From the NCBI GenBank assembly GCA_905202595.1, contig CAJKSP010000046.1, positions 1 to 17,376 of the forward strand: a DNA stretch of 17,376 nt, read 5' to 3'. Made by a program: the position numbers and the translations under genes. The stretch is from an uncultured Sutterella sp. GTDB taxonomy: Bacteria; Pseudomonadota; Gammaproteobacteria; Burkholderiales; Burkholderiaceae_F. Position 1 is the stretch's first letter; each line of letters starts with the position of its first letter. A model generated the notes under the pieces. It saw only the letters and a program-made list of their open reading frames with translations, was not told where the DNA came from and did no database searches. This document shows, piece after piece, positions 1 to 6,941 of the stretch.

Positions 1-73
1 TCACGGATTACCTTGAATAACTTTGTGCCAAATCACCATTTACACGAAATTTCTGACATTCCTCTACAAGTTC

Positions 74-1012
74 ATGTCCATAGCCCATTCCGCATCCAAT
101 CAGCCAGCGATCAGCATTGAATCGCTTTGCAAAACCTACCCAGCCGGCGCGCAAGCGCTGAAAGGCGTGTCCCTGGAGATCGAGCAAGGGGAATTCTTCG
201 GGCTGCTCGGACCCAACGGAGCTGGCAAGACGACGCTCATCTCGATACTGGGTGGGCTCTGCCGGCCGACCAGCGGCCGAGTGAAGGTGCTCGGCGCCGA
301 CGTCGTGAAAGAGCGCCGCCGAGCTGCGCACTTCCTAGGGATCGTCCCTCAGGAAATCGTGTTTGATCCGTTCCTGACCGTTCGGCAGACGTTGGCTTTC
401 CAATCCGGCTATTGGGGCATTCGCGGCAATGATGACTGGATTGATGAAATCCTTGAGAATCTCGGGCTGAGCGAGAAGGCGGATGCCTCGATGCGGGCGC
501 TCTCAGGCGGCATGAAACGGCGCGTTCTGGTGGCGCAGGCTTTAGTTCACCGTCCGCCCGTCATCGTGCTTGACGAGCCCACGGCAGGCGTAGACGTCGA
601 GTTGCGCGAGCATCTCTGGCAATTCATTGGCAGATTGCATCAGGAAGGCCACACCATCGTGCTCACAACGCACTATCTCGAGGAGGCGCAGTCGCTTTGC
701 AGCCGAGTCGCCATCATGAAGAACGGCGAAGTGGCGGCGCTTGACCGCACCGAAGCGCTGCTTTCGCGCTTCGATGCTCGCGTGATGCGCTTTCGGCTCG
801 AAGCGGGCGATCTGCCTCAGGCGCTCGCGGGCGACCTGATGCGCCGGCACGGCGCCGACATTGCGCTGCGCGTCGTTGATGCGACGGATGTCGCAGAGAA
901 GCTCGCCGCGCTTCAGGCCGCCGGTGCGAAGATCGACAGGCTCACGGTGGAGGAGCCGGATCTTGAAGATGTATTCCTCGCCGTCACGGGCAAAGAGGAG
1001 GCGAAGCAATGA
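74..1012 (+). CDS. yadG: ABC exporter ATP-binding protein, YadG type
   Basis: This is the cytoplasmic ATPase subunit of a two-gene ABC-2 type exporter; its substrate is unknown. The 312-residue protein has a complete nucleotide-binding domain: Walker A GPNGAGKT at about residues 46-53, Q-loop Gln at about 93, signature LSGGM at 143-147, Walker B ending LDEP at 166-169, and H-loop His at about 200 (TTHYLEEA). Length and motif wording (SGGMKRR, DEPTAGVD) closely match E. coli YadG as I remember it, and also the related NodI group. I chose ATG 74 because the family begins a few residues before the first beta strand. A TTG at 23 would add 17 residues with no family counterpart, although the ribosome-binding site before ATG 74 is weak. 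The stop overlaps the next start (ATGA at 1009-1012), so the two genes are translationally coupled. The family is clear; the exact orthology is less certain. Confidence 0.93.
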   Translation: MSIAHSASNQPAISIESLCKTYPAGAQALKGVSLEIEQGEFFGLLGPNGAGKTTLISILGGLCRPTSGRVKVLGADVVKERRRAAHFLGIVPQEIVFDPFLTVRQTLAFQSGYWGIRGNDDWIDEILENLGLSEKADASMRALSGGMKRRVLVAQALVHRPPVIVLDEPTAGVDVELREHLWQFIGRLHQEGHTIVLTTHYLEEAQSLCSRVAIMKNGEVAALDRTEALLSRFDARVMRFRLEAGDLPQALAGDLMRRHGADIALRVVDATDVAEKLAALQAAGAKIDRLTVEEPDLEDVFLAVTGKEEAKQ

Positions 1013-1770
1013 TCTGGACTGCATTTGCCACGCTCTTCCAAAAAGAGGTCATGCGGTTTTTGAAGGTCTGGCTTCATACCGTGATTGCCCCGGTGTTGAC
1101 GGGGTTCCTCTATCTCGTCGTCTTCGGCGAGGCGCTGAGCCGCCACCTGCCTGTCTATGAGGGTGTGAGCTATACGGCCTTCATCATTCCGGGCCTCATC
1201 ATGATGACGGTGCTGCAGAATTCCTTTGCGAATACCGCCTCGTCTCTGATTCAGTCGAAGATCTCCGGGAATCTCGTCTTTGTGCTGCTGCCGGCCATTC
1301 CTGGGCCGGCCATGGCGGCAGCATATATTTGCGCGAGCTTTGTGCGCGCAGCGCTGTCTGGCCTTGGCCTCTATGCGGCGTGCGCGTTCTGGGCGACGCC
1401 GCCGATTGCGTCGCCTCTGATGCTCATTGCGTTTGCTTTCTTCGGTGCGATGATTATGGCTTCGCTCGGACTTATCACTGCGCTCTGGGCTGAAAAGTAC
1501 GACCAGATGGGCGCTGTGATGAACTTCATCGTCATGCCGCTGACGTTTCTCTCCGGCGTCTTTTATTCGATCGAGTCGCTGCCGCCCTTCTGGCAGGCGC
1601 TCAGCCGCTTCAATCCGTTCTTTTATCTTGTGGATGGCTTTCGGCAGGGCTTTTTCGGCCGCGGAGCGACGGATGCCGGCTTGAGTCTTGTCGTGACGGG
1701 CTTTACAGCGCTCGCTGTCTGCGCTGCTGCGGTGACGCTTCTCTCCCGAGGCTGGCACATCAGAAACTGA
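1009..1770 (+). CDS. yadH: ABC-2 type permease, YadH type
   Basis: This is the inner-membrane permease that pairs with the ATPase encoded just upstream. At 253 residues it has the family's usual length (E. coli YadH is about 256). It has about six hydrophobic segments, near residues 20-40, 55-75, 100-125, 130-160, 170-190 and 225-245. The C-terminal half carries the ABC2 hallmark: a 'MPLTFLSGVFYSIESLP' stretch near residue 180, followed by 'NPFFYLVDGFRQ'. Its ATG lies inside the stop codon of the upstream gene, which is typical of subunits made in fixed ratio. The transported substrate cannot be read from the sequence; relatives include NodJ-type and polysaccharide or drug exporters. A 6-bp stem at 1789-1794/1810-1815 follows the stop but has no T-run, so the end of the transcript is unclear. 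Confidence 0.92.
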   Translation: MIWTAFATLFQKEVMRFLKVWLHTVIAPVLTGFLYLVVFGEALSRHLPVYEGVSYTAFIIPGLIMMTVLQNSFANTASSLIQSKISGNLVFVLLPAIPGPAMAAAYICASFVRAALSGLGLYAACAFWATPPIASPLMLIAFAFFGAMIMASLGLITALWAEKYDQMGAVMNFIVMPLTFLSGVFYSIESLPPFWQALSRFNPFFYLVDGFRQGFFGRGATDAGLSLVVTGFTALAVCAAAVTLLSRGWHIRN

Positions 1771-1834
1771 TGTGACGAATGACCCTAAAGAGTAAGCAGA
1801 ACGCCTAGGTACTCTGCAATCCTTGGTGAAAACC

Positions 1835-1864
1835 CTGCATTTCGTGCCGCTGCGGCGCTAATAT
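1835..1864 (+). promoter_or_regulatory. candidate sigma-70 promoter for the hydrolase
   Basis: A TAATAT box at 1859-1864 matches the -10 consensus well. A CTGCAT at 1835-1840 sits 18 bp upstream as a poor -35. A start near 1871 would leave a leader of about 90 nt before the hydrolase. This rests on motif matching only. Confidence 0.33.
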
Positions 1865-1960
1865 GGCAGGCTCGCCCCGGCGAAGCAAGCTCGCGCTGCT
1901 CTCTGGCATCTGCGCCGAGGCGCATAAAAAACAATAAACATCATTGGAGGATCCCACACT

Positions 1961-2983
1961 ATGAAGTCTGTCCGCTTCGCCGTCCAGACCGCAGCCGCTG
2001 CGATTGTCGGCCTTTCCCTTTGTGCCGGCGCGTATGCCGAGCAGCCCGCCAACACGCTGATGGGCTGGACTGAAGGCGCTGAGGTGCTCGAGCCGATCCC
2101 TGAAACTCAGGGTCGAATCGACACCTTCTCCGGCGTGATCTTTTCGCAGGTGAAGTCGGTGCGCGCCATGCGCCAGCTGCGCATGACGCTTCTGGTGCCG
2201 CGCAATACGGCGAAGAAGCCGGCTGTCATTTACTTCCCCGGCGGCGGCTTCACGTCGGCAGACCATGAGAAGATGATTGAGATGCGCTATGCGCTCGCCC
2301 GCGCCGGCTTTGTCGTGGCGGCGGCGGAATACCGCGTCGTTCCGTCGGTGTATCCGGCCATGATTGACGATGCCCGCGCAGCAATCCGCTATGTGCGCGA
2401 GCACGCTGAAGAATTCGGCGTCGATCCGGCGCGCATCGGCGTCATCGGCGATTCCGCCGGCGGCTATGTCGTCGAAATGCTGGGCACGACGAAAGGCGAG
2501 CCTGAGTCGAAGGCTGCCAATGCCGACGTTCAGGCTGTGGTGTCGATGTACGGCATTTCGGATCTGATGACGATCGGCGAAGGCCTTGGCAAGGACATCG
2601 AAGCGATTCATCACTCTCCTTCTGTAACGGAAGCGCTCATTCTGAACGGCCCCGCCTTCAACACGCGTCCCGGCAAGACGATTGACGACATGGTTGATCA
2701 GGCGCGTGCTGCGAGCCCGATTGCTCATGTCGACGGCAGCGAGCCGCCGATGCTTCTCATGCACGGCGCTGCCGACAAGCTGGTGAGCCCGAAGCAGAGC
2801 CAGAAGCTCTTTGAAGCGCTCAAGGCCAAGGGCGCCGACGTCCGCTATGTTCTCGTTCGCGATGCCGAGCACGGCACGCTTCCCTGGTATCAGGAGCCGG
2901 TGATCGAGCGCATCAAGGCCTTCTTCATCGAGAAGCTCGGCAAGCCGGCCGCAGCTGGAGAAGGCAAGACGGAAAACCTCTAA
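1961..2983 (+). CDS. secreted alpha/beta hydrolase (esterase/lipase-like)
   Basis: This is a probable periplasmic serine hydrolase acting on an ester or similar bond; the substrate is unknown. The 340-residue protein starts with a classic signal peptide: basic MKSVR, an Ala-rich core, and cleavage after AYA at about residue 26. The mature part has the alpha/beta-hydrolase landmarks of the hormone-sensitive-lipase/acetyl-esterase group: an oxyanion PGGGF at 93-97, a nucleophile elbow GDSAGG at 163-168 with Ser165, a likely acid Asp272 in HGAADKLV, and a likely base His304 in DAEHG. All three triad residues are therefore present. The start is supported by GGAGG at 1946-1950, 10 nt before ATG. 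It stands alone and converges on the minus-strand BASS gene, with terminator hairpins between. Its periplasmic location suggests scavenging of esterified dietary or host compounds, but that is inference. Confidence 0.9.
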   Translation: MKSVRFAVQTAAAAIVGLSLCAGAYAEQPANTLMGWTEGAEVLEPIPETQGRIDTFSGVIFSQVKSVRAMRQLRMTLLVPRNTAKKPAVIYFPGGGFTSADHEKMIEMRYALARAGFVVAAAEYRVVPSVYPAMIDDARAAIRYVREHAEEFGVDPARIGVIGDSAGGYVVEMLGTTKGEPESKAANADVQAVVSMYGISDLMTIGEGLGKDIEAIHHSPSVTEALILNGPAFNTRPGKTIDDMVDQARAASPIAHVDGSEPPMLLMHGAADKLVSPKQSQKLFEALKAKGADVRYVLVRDAEHGTLPWYQEPVIERIKAFFIEKLGKPAAAGEGKTENL

Positions 2984-3002
2984 TTCGCGGGCGACCGCGC
3001 AG

Positions 3003-3022
3003 CCATGCGCCCGGGCGCATGG
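3003..3022. repeat. perfect 20-bp palindrome
   Basis: The segment is a perfect self-complementary sequence centred on CCCGGG (half-site CCATGCGCCC). It lies 20 bp after the hydrolase stop and just before the terminator stem. It could form a cruciform or RNA hairpin, but it has almost no loop, so its role is uncertain. Confidence 0.6.
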
Positions 3023-3035
3023 TGAGGAACCAATG

Positions 3036-3080
3036 AAAAAGAGGCCATGTTCGCATCAGCGGACATGGCCTCTTGAATTT
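3036..3080. terminator. bidirectional terminator between hydrolase and BASS gene
   Basis: A perfect 12-bp stem (AAGAGGCCATGT at 3039-3050 pairing with 3063-3074) encloses a 12-nt loop. Read on the minus strand it is followed by a run of T's, making it a strong intrinsic terminator for the BASS gene. On the plus strand the tail is weaker (GAATTT), but it can still serve the converging hydrolase gene. Confidence 0.85.
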
Positions 3081-3100
3081 AGCTTGGGACGAGAGCGGCG

Positions 3101-4126
3101 CTAGCTGCCGTTGACGCTGGCTGCAGCGGCGGCTTCCGAGGCGGCGCGGCGCTCGATCCGATCGAAGAAGGTTTCAGATTCGTCGGCTGTGCGGCGCGAC
3201 TGGAACCAAGTGGCGACAAGCGGACAGGCAATGTTGTGCCAGAGTGCGCCCACTGCAGAAGGGAGGGCCGTCATGGGATTGGCGGCAAAGTGCACAGAGG
3301 CGAGCGCAACGCCGAGCGCCGAATTCTGCATGCCGACTTCAAAGCAGAGCGTCTTGCATTTGGCGTAGTTCATGCCGGTGAATTTGCCTGCAAAGTAGCC
3401 GAGGACCATGCCGATGGCGTTCTGAGCGGCAACACCGACAAAGGCGAGGAGGCCTGCCGTCAGCAGCTGGTCGCGCGTGGCGGCGACGACTGCCGAGACG
3501 ATGAGCATCACGGAGAAGACGGCCACAATCGGAAGGCCCGCTGCAGCAAGCTCGATCTTGTCGCCGAGGAGCTTGTGCACGACAACGCCGGCGGCAATCG
3601 GGAGCACGATCACCTGGACGATCGAGAGGAACATGGAGTACGGGTCGATGGCGAGCCACTGGCTGGCAAAGAGGTACATGAGCGAGGGCGTGGCGATCGG
3701 AGCGAGGAGCGTCGTGCAGGAGGTGATCGTCACCGAGAGCGCGACGTCGCCGCGGGCGAGAAAGGCAACGATGTTCGAGGCCGTTCCGCCGGGCGCGCAG
3801 CCGAGAAGAAGAAGTCCCACCGCGAGGTCAGGCGGCAGATCGAGCGCCCAGCAGAGGAAGAGCGCCGAGAGCGGCATGATCGTGAACTGAGCGATGACGC
3901 CCACCAGCACGTCCTTGGGCCGGCGGAAGATTTCTTGGAAGTCGGCGGTCGACAGCGTCAGCCCCATGCCGAACATCACAATGCCCAGAAGAATGGTGAC
4001 GTACGGACCTACAAGCACGAAGACGGAGGGAAAGGCAAAGCCCAGAATGCCGAAGACGACGACCCAGAGGGCGAAGGTCTTGTTGCAAAAGCGGCTGGTC
4101 TTGATAAGTGCGTTCAAAAGCGTCAT
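3101..4126 (-). CDS. BASS-family (bile acid:sodium symporter-like) transporter
   Basis: This is an inner-membrane secondary transporter of the bile acid:Na+ symporter superfamily, which in bacteria imports organic anions (bile acids, pantoate, 2-oxo acids) with sodium. The 341-residue protein has about nine to ten hydrophobic helices. It shows the two crossover motifs that form the sodium and substrate sites: GCAPGGTASN at about 109-118 and EVGMQNSALG at about 263-272. A polar Arg/Glu/Ala-rich tail of about 30 residues follows the last helix. An in-frame TAA nine codons upstream limits the start to ATG 4126 or later. The Shine-Dalgarno there is poor, and a better GGAGG-like sequence lies about 45 nt farther upstream and out of range. 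No neighbouring gene hints at the substrate. In a gut organism bile salts or short organic acids are possible, but this is not shown. Confidence 0.92.
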   Translation of the reverse strand: MTLLNALIKTSRFCNKTFALWVVVFGILGFAFPSVFVLVGPYVTILLGIVMFGMGLTLSTADFQEIFRRPKDVLVGVIAQFTIMPLSALFLCWALDLPPDLAVGLLLLGCAPGGTASNIVAFLARGDVALSVTITSCTTLLAPIATPSLMYLFASQWLAIDPYSMFLSIVQVIVLPIAAGVVVHKLLGDKIELAAAGLPIVAVFSVMLIVSAVVAATRDQLLTAGLLAFVGVAAQNAIGMVLGYFAGKFTGMNYAKCKTLCFEVGMQNSALGVALASVHFAANPMTALPSAVGALWHNIACPLVATWFQSRRTADESETFFDRIERRAASEAAAAASVNGS

Positions 4127-4551
4127 AGGTCCGTATCTGCCGGCGACGTTATTGGCGTGCGCGCGGCCTCCTGAATAAGGGGAAATGCATGCTTGCTGTC
4201 ATGACTCTTCAATGGCCGGCGGCAGCGCCGCGCGGCAATCCTGGTGTCGATGGCCGGCGCCCAAATCGGCAGCCGGTCTTCCGACTGTACGTGGAAAACA
4301 AAAGCTGCCGCTTGAGTTTTTGCCTCTTCTGCGCATCTTGTTGGCGGCGATCACGAATGGCAGGGTGAATTACCTAGATCTTTAGGATAAGTTAGGAGGT
4401 CTAAAACCTCAGAAGTGCAAATGTCGGCAAATGCAAAAGATGGTTGATCAAAGAATCAACTCATTGAAGAACAAATAAAACCGATTGCAAAAACATAGAA
4501 AATGCATTCTCAAAGCGTCGTAAAAATAAGGATTTTGCGGGAGGCTGCTGA

Positions 4552-4836
4552 ATGGCTAACAATGCCATCCAAGACGTCTATTTGCCTAAAACGATCTTTT
4601 TAAGGTGTCCGTTGTCGACTGAGCAGGCAAGGCGGCGGCGACTTCTGCCATGCGATCCGCCGGCGGAAAGCGCTCTTGGCGGACGCCGCTCGCGGGATCG
4701 CAAGCGCCTCTTCTTTGGAAAGGCGGCGGTGATGAGGCGTCGCATCGAACCTTTGATTAAAAATGCGTTTCCTAGGTTGAACGGCTTATGCTCTCCACTA
4801 CCGAAAAAGCTGTTCAGCGGGCGAAGATTGTCTTAA
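4552..4836 (+). CDS. doubtful 94-residue ORF
   Basis: The ORF starts with ATG after a good ribosome-binding site (GGGAGG at 4539-4544, 7 nt before ATG), which is why it is listed. The first 17 residues (MANNAIQDVYL then PKTIFL) look protein-like and recall the start of Hfq with its middle missing. The rest is an Arg-rich, low-complexity translation that crosses the strong hairpin at 4652-4701. I see no domain. It may be the relic of a gene whose original 3' part has been replaced, or chance. I do not assign a function. Confidence 0.2.
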   Translation: MANNAIQDVYLPKTIFLRCPLSTEQARRRRLLPCDPPAESALGGRRSRDRKRLFFGKAAVMRRRIEPLIKNAFPRLNGLCSPLPKKLFSGRRLS

Positions 4837-4869
4837 TCCATTCAACGCACAGCTTTCCTGGAGAGCGGC

Positions 4870-5016
4870 ATGACAAAGAAGCAATCCTTCCGCACTGACG
4901 AATCGAGCCTTGGGCTCGAGACGGCTCTGCGCGCCGTCTCCGGACTCGAGCTGCTTCGCCGCGAGCGCTGGTGGCGGGGATCGAACCCCGCTCCTGGCTG
5001 CCGGCGCACAGCTTGA
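4870..5016 (+). CDS. possible 48-residue small protein or leader peptide
   Basis: ATG 4870 is preceded by GGAGAG at 4860-4865, a well-placed ribosome-binding site, and the frame runs 48 codons to TGA. The peptide begins MTKKQSFRTDESS, has a Leu/Glu/Arg-rich middle, and ends with a Trp-Trp pair and a GSNPAPGC segment. A hairpin terminator follows about 30 nt later, giving the look of a compact transcription unit. The last third translates the antisense of a tRNA T-arm-like sequence, which often produces 'GSNP' peptides, so that part may be a chance reading. No homology is recognised. Confidence 0.28.
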   Translation: MTKKQSFRTDESSLGLETALRAVSGLELLRRERWWRGSNPAPGCRRTA

Positions 5017-5062
5017 AAAAGAAAGCGCAGGACAGTTGATCTACCGAAGGGCGGGCGTTCCA
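4974..5062 (-). other. tRNA-like remnant, no complete cloverleaf
   Basis: On the minus strand a D-arm-like GGTAGATCAA (plus 5036-5045) is followed about 45 nt later by GCGGGG-TTCGAT-CCCCGC (plus 4974-4991), which strongly resembles a tRNA T-arm. The loop is one nucleotide short, no 5-bp anticodon stem with a 7-nt loop can be drawn between them, and the flanks do not pair as an acceptor stem. It is therefore not a working tRNA. It may be a decayed tRNA gene or the scar of an element that used a tRNA as its target. Confidence 0.25.
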
Positions 5063-5080
5063 GAAGCGGCCGCCCTTTCG
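5047..5080 (+). terminator. candidate intrinsic terminator
   Basis: AAGGGCGG at 5047-5054 pairs with CCGCCCTT at 5070-5077 around a 15-nt loop, followed by TTCGCATTTC. The T-run is broken, so efficiency is uncertain. It would end transcription of the small ORF at 4870 before gsiB. Confidence 0.5.
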
Positions 5081-5180
5081 CATTTCTAAGCGCCTTGAAG
5101 GCTCGTCAGGAAAACGAACATCGGCAGGCCGCCGAAAGATCGCTCGGCCTTATCCGATTGCTCAGTTTCTTCACGCATGC

Positions 5181-5187
5181 AAAGGAG
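5181..5187 (+). promoter_or_regulatory. ribosome-binding site that decides the gsiB start
   Basis: AAAGGAG lies 7 nt before ATG 5195. An in-frame ATG at 5177 would place this site inside the coding region and has no Shine-Dalgarno of its own, so 5195 is preferred. Confidence 0.85.
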
Positions 5188-5194
5188 TCTTCAG

Positions 5195-6790
5195 ATGCTT
5201 CGAATCCGCTTCAGCCGATCGAACTTCTCCCGCACGATCGCCGCAGCTGCATCCGCTGCCGCTCTTTCATTCGCTCTGGCGCCTGCGGGCGCGGCGCACG
5301 CCAAGGATTTGGTTGTGGCGCTCTCCGCCGCCTTCACCACTCTCGATCCGTACGACTCGCCCGACATGATGACAAAGACGGCCGGCCGCTCCATCTACGA
5401 AGGGCTGTTCCGCTTTGACGAGAACATGAATCCGGTGCCGGATCTTGCTGAATCGTATGAGAGGAGCGCCGACGGCCTTGTCTACACGATCAAGCTCAAG
5501 CCGGGCGTCAAATTCCACGACGGCACGACGCTCGATGCAGCGGCAGTGAAGAAGAACTTCGACCGCGTTCTCGATCCGGCCAATCATCTGACCCGCCGCG
5601 CGGTCTACAGCTTCATCGACCGCATCGACGTCGTAGATCCGCTGACGGTGCGCTTTACGCTCAAGTTTGCGCACGGCGGCTTCCTGCGCCGTCTGGCCAT
5701 GTCGAACGCGATGATGATCTGCCCCTCCTACATCGACAAGTACAACAAGGGCAAGCAGCTGGCGTTCCATGCCTGCGGCACGGGTCCTTACGTTCAGGAA
5801 AGCTTCAATCCGAGCGAGCGGCTCGTCGTGAAGAAGAATCCAAACTACCGCATTCCTGGACTGCCGAAGCTCAGCCGCATCACATTCCTCCCTGTCATGG
5901 AAAACGCCACGCGCGCGGCGATGCTGCGCACGGGCGAGGCGGACTTCATTACGACCGTGCCGCTCGAGCAGATGGATGTGCTCAAAAAGGATCCCAACAT
6001 CGTTGTGCAGGCGAAGCCCTCGATCGTGCAGAAGCACCTCGATCTCAACAACCACTTCAAGCCCTTCAACGACGTTCGCGTGCGCCAAGCGGTCAATTAC
6101 GCCATTGACAAGGCGGCGCTCGCCAAGGTGGCCTACGGCGGGTATGCCGTGCCGCAGTACGGCCTGCTTGCCGAGACGTATCCGGGCGCCAAGAAGTTCG
6201 GACCGTGGCCCTACAATCCACAGAAGGCCCGAGAGCTTCTGAAGGAGGCGGGCTATCCGGACGGCTTTGAGACGACGCTCTACTCGGGCTACAACGACAC
6301 GACGGCCTCGAAAGTCGTGCAGTTCATCGCTCAGTCGCTGCGCCAGGTCGGCATTCGAGCGAAGACGAAGCTGCTCGAGCCCGGCGTGCGAAGCGACCTC
6401 ATCCTCAACGTCAAGGGCCCCGATGATGCGAAGCACCGCATGTTCTACATCGGCTGGACCGACGGCACGTTCGACCCGGATCAGATCCTGCGTCCGCTCC
6501 TGCATTCGCGCCAGGCGCCTCCCGTCTATATGAATACTGCTTATTACGCCAATCCGGAGTTCGACCGTCTGATCGATGCGGCGCTCGTTGAATCGGATCA
6601 GGCAAAGCGCGACGAGCTTTACGGCAAGGCGCAGGAAATCGCTTGGAATGATGCGCCGTGGGCCTTCCTTCTTTTCGAGATGAGCACGGGCGCAGGCCGC
6701 AAGGAGCTGAAGAACTTCGTGATGCGCGCCGATCAAACGTTCGACTATCGGTTTGCTGAGTGGACGGAGAGCGACGCCGAGAAGAAGTGA
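5195..6790 (+). CDS. gsiB: periplasmic ABC solute-binding protein, GsiB-like (glutathione/peptide)
   Basis: This is a binding protein that captures glutathione or a short peptide in the periplasm for an ABC importer. The 531-residue precursor has a clear signal peptide cut after AHA at about residue 36. The mature protein is a full-length family 5 (SBP_bac_5) protein. It reads closely like E. coli GsiB as I recall it: FTTLDPYD near the N terminus, an AESY/DG..YT.KL..G..F.DGT region, ANHL(T/K)R, the GTGPY motif, NTRAAMLRTGEA, KPWPY-like GPWPYNPQKARELLKEAGYP, and MFY.GW. The GsiC, GsiD and GsiA partners are absent on both sides, so it is an orphan in this window. It must borrow a transporter encoded elsewhere or have another role. 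The specificity (glutathione rather than another peptide) is an inference from similarity. Confidence 0.9.
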   Translation: MLRIRFSRSNFSRTIAAAASAAALSFALAPAGAAHAKDLVVALSAAFTTLDPYDSPDMMTKTAGRSIYEGLFRFDENMNPVPDLAESYERSADGLVYTIKLKPGVKFHDGTTLDAAAVKKNFDRVLDPANHLTRRAVYSFIDRIDVVDPLTVRFTLKFAHGGFLRRLAMSNAMMICPSYIDKYNKGKQLAFHACGTGPYVQESFNPSERLVVKKNPNYRIPGLPKLSRITFLPVMENATRAAMLRTGEADFITTVPLEQMDVLKKDPNIVVQAKPSIVQKHLDLNNHFKPFNDVRVRQAVNYAIDKAALAKVAYGGYAVPQYGLLAETYPGAKKFGPWPYNPQKARELLKEAGYPDGFETTLYSGYNDTTASKVVQFIAQSLRQVGIRAKTKLLEPGVRSDLILNVKGPDDAKHRMFYIGWTDGTFDPDQILRPLLHSRQAPPVYMNTAYYANPEFDRLIDAALVESDQAKRDELYGKAQEIAWNDAPWAFLLFEMSTGAGRKELKNFVMRADQTFDYRFAEWTESDAEKK

Positions 6791-6880
6791 TTCTTGCAGC
6801 TGCTGCGGCGCGAAAGGGCAGAAAGCTTTCGGAACTGTCCTCGCGTCCGGCTGATACTGCGTAGACTTACGGCATGGCGG

Positions 6881-6910
6881 GCGCAGAGCGCATGGAAAGG
6901 CGCTCTGCGC
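6881..6910 (+). other. perfect 11-bp hairpin in front of ppk2
   Basis: GCGCAGAGCGC at 6881-6891 pairs perfectly with 6900-6910 around an 8-nt loop. No T-run follows, so it is a poor intrinsic terminator for gsiB. It sits 17 nt before the ribosome-binding site of the kinase gene and may instead stabilise or regulate that mRNA leader. Confidence 0.6.
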
Positions 6911-6941
6911 TCGGCCGCTTTGCACATAAGGAGATGCATTC

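Larger units (their letters stand above)
4127..5194. other. long intergenic region with AT-rich island and hairpins
   Basis: No convincing large gene is present in this stretch of about 1 kb between the minus-strand transporter and the plus-strand binding protein. About 4360-4550 is clearly richer in A/T than the surroundings and holds small hairpins at 4396-4410 (GAGGT/ACCTC) and 4443-4460 (GTTGAT/ATCAAC). A larger two-part stem lies at 4652-4701: GCGATCC pairs with GGATCGC and CGGCG with CGCCG. Two small ORFs with usable ribosome-binding sites (4552 and 4870), a tRNA-like fragment and a terminator are listed separately. A 6-bp stem at 5126-5131/5145-5150 precedes the next gene. The mix suggests decayed genes or small-RNA content, but none can be assigned. 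Confidence 0.6.

Noticed and set aside
3236..4174. A plus-strand open frame opposite the BASS transporter
   Set aside because: It is a charged, low-complexity translation with no domain, while the minus-strand frame has clear membrane helices and family motifs.
4552..4602. Truncated hfq gene
   Set aside because: The resemblance is limited to about 15 residues with a gap, and the conserved NG and later Sm2 residues are absent; too weak to name.
4974..5062. A functional tRNA gene on the minus strand
   Set aside because: The T-loop is one base short, and no acceptor or anticodon stem can be paired, so it is kept only as a tRNA-like remnant.
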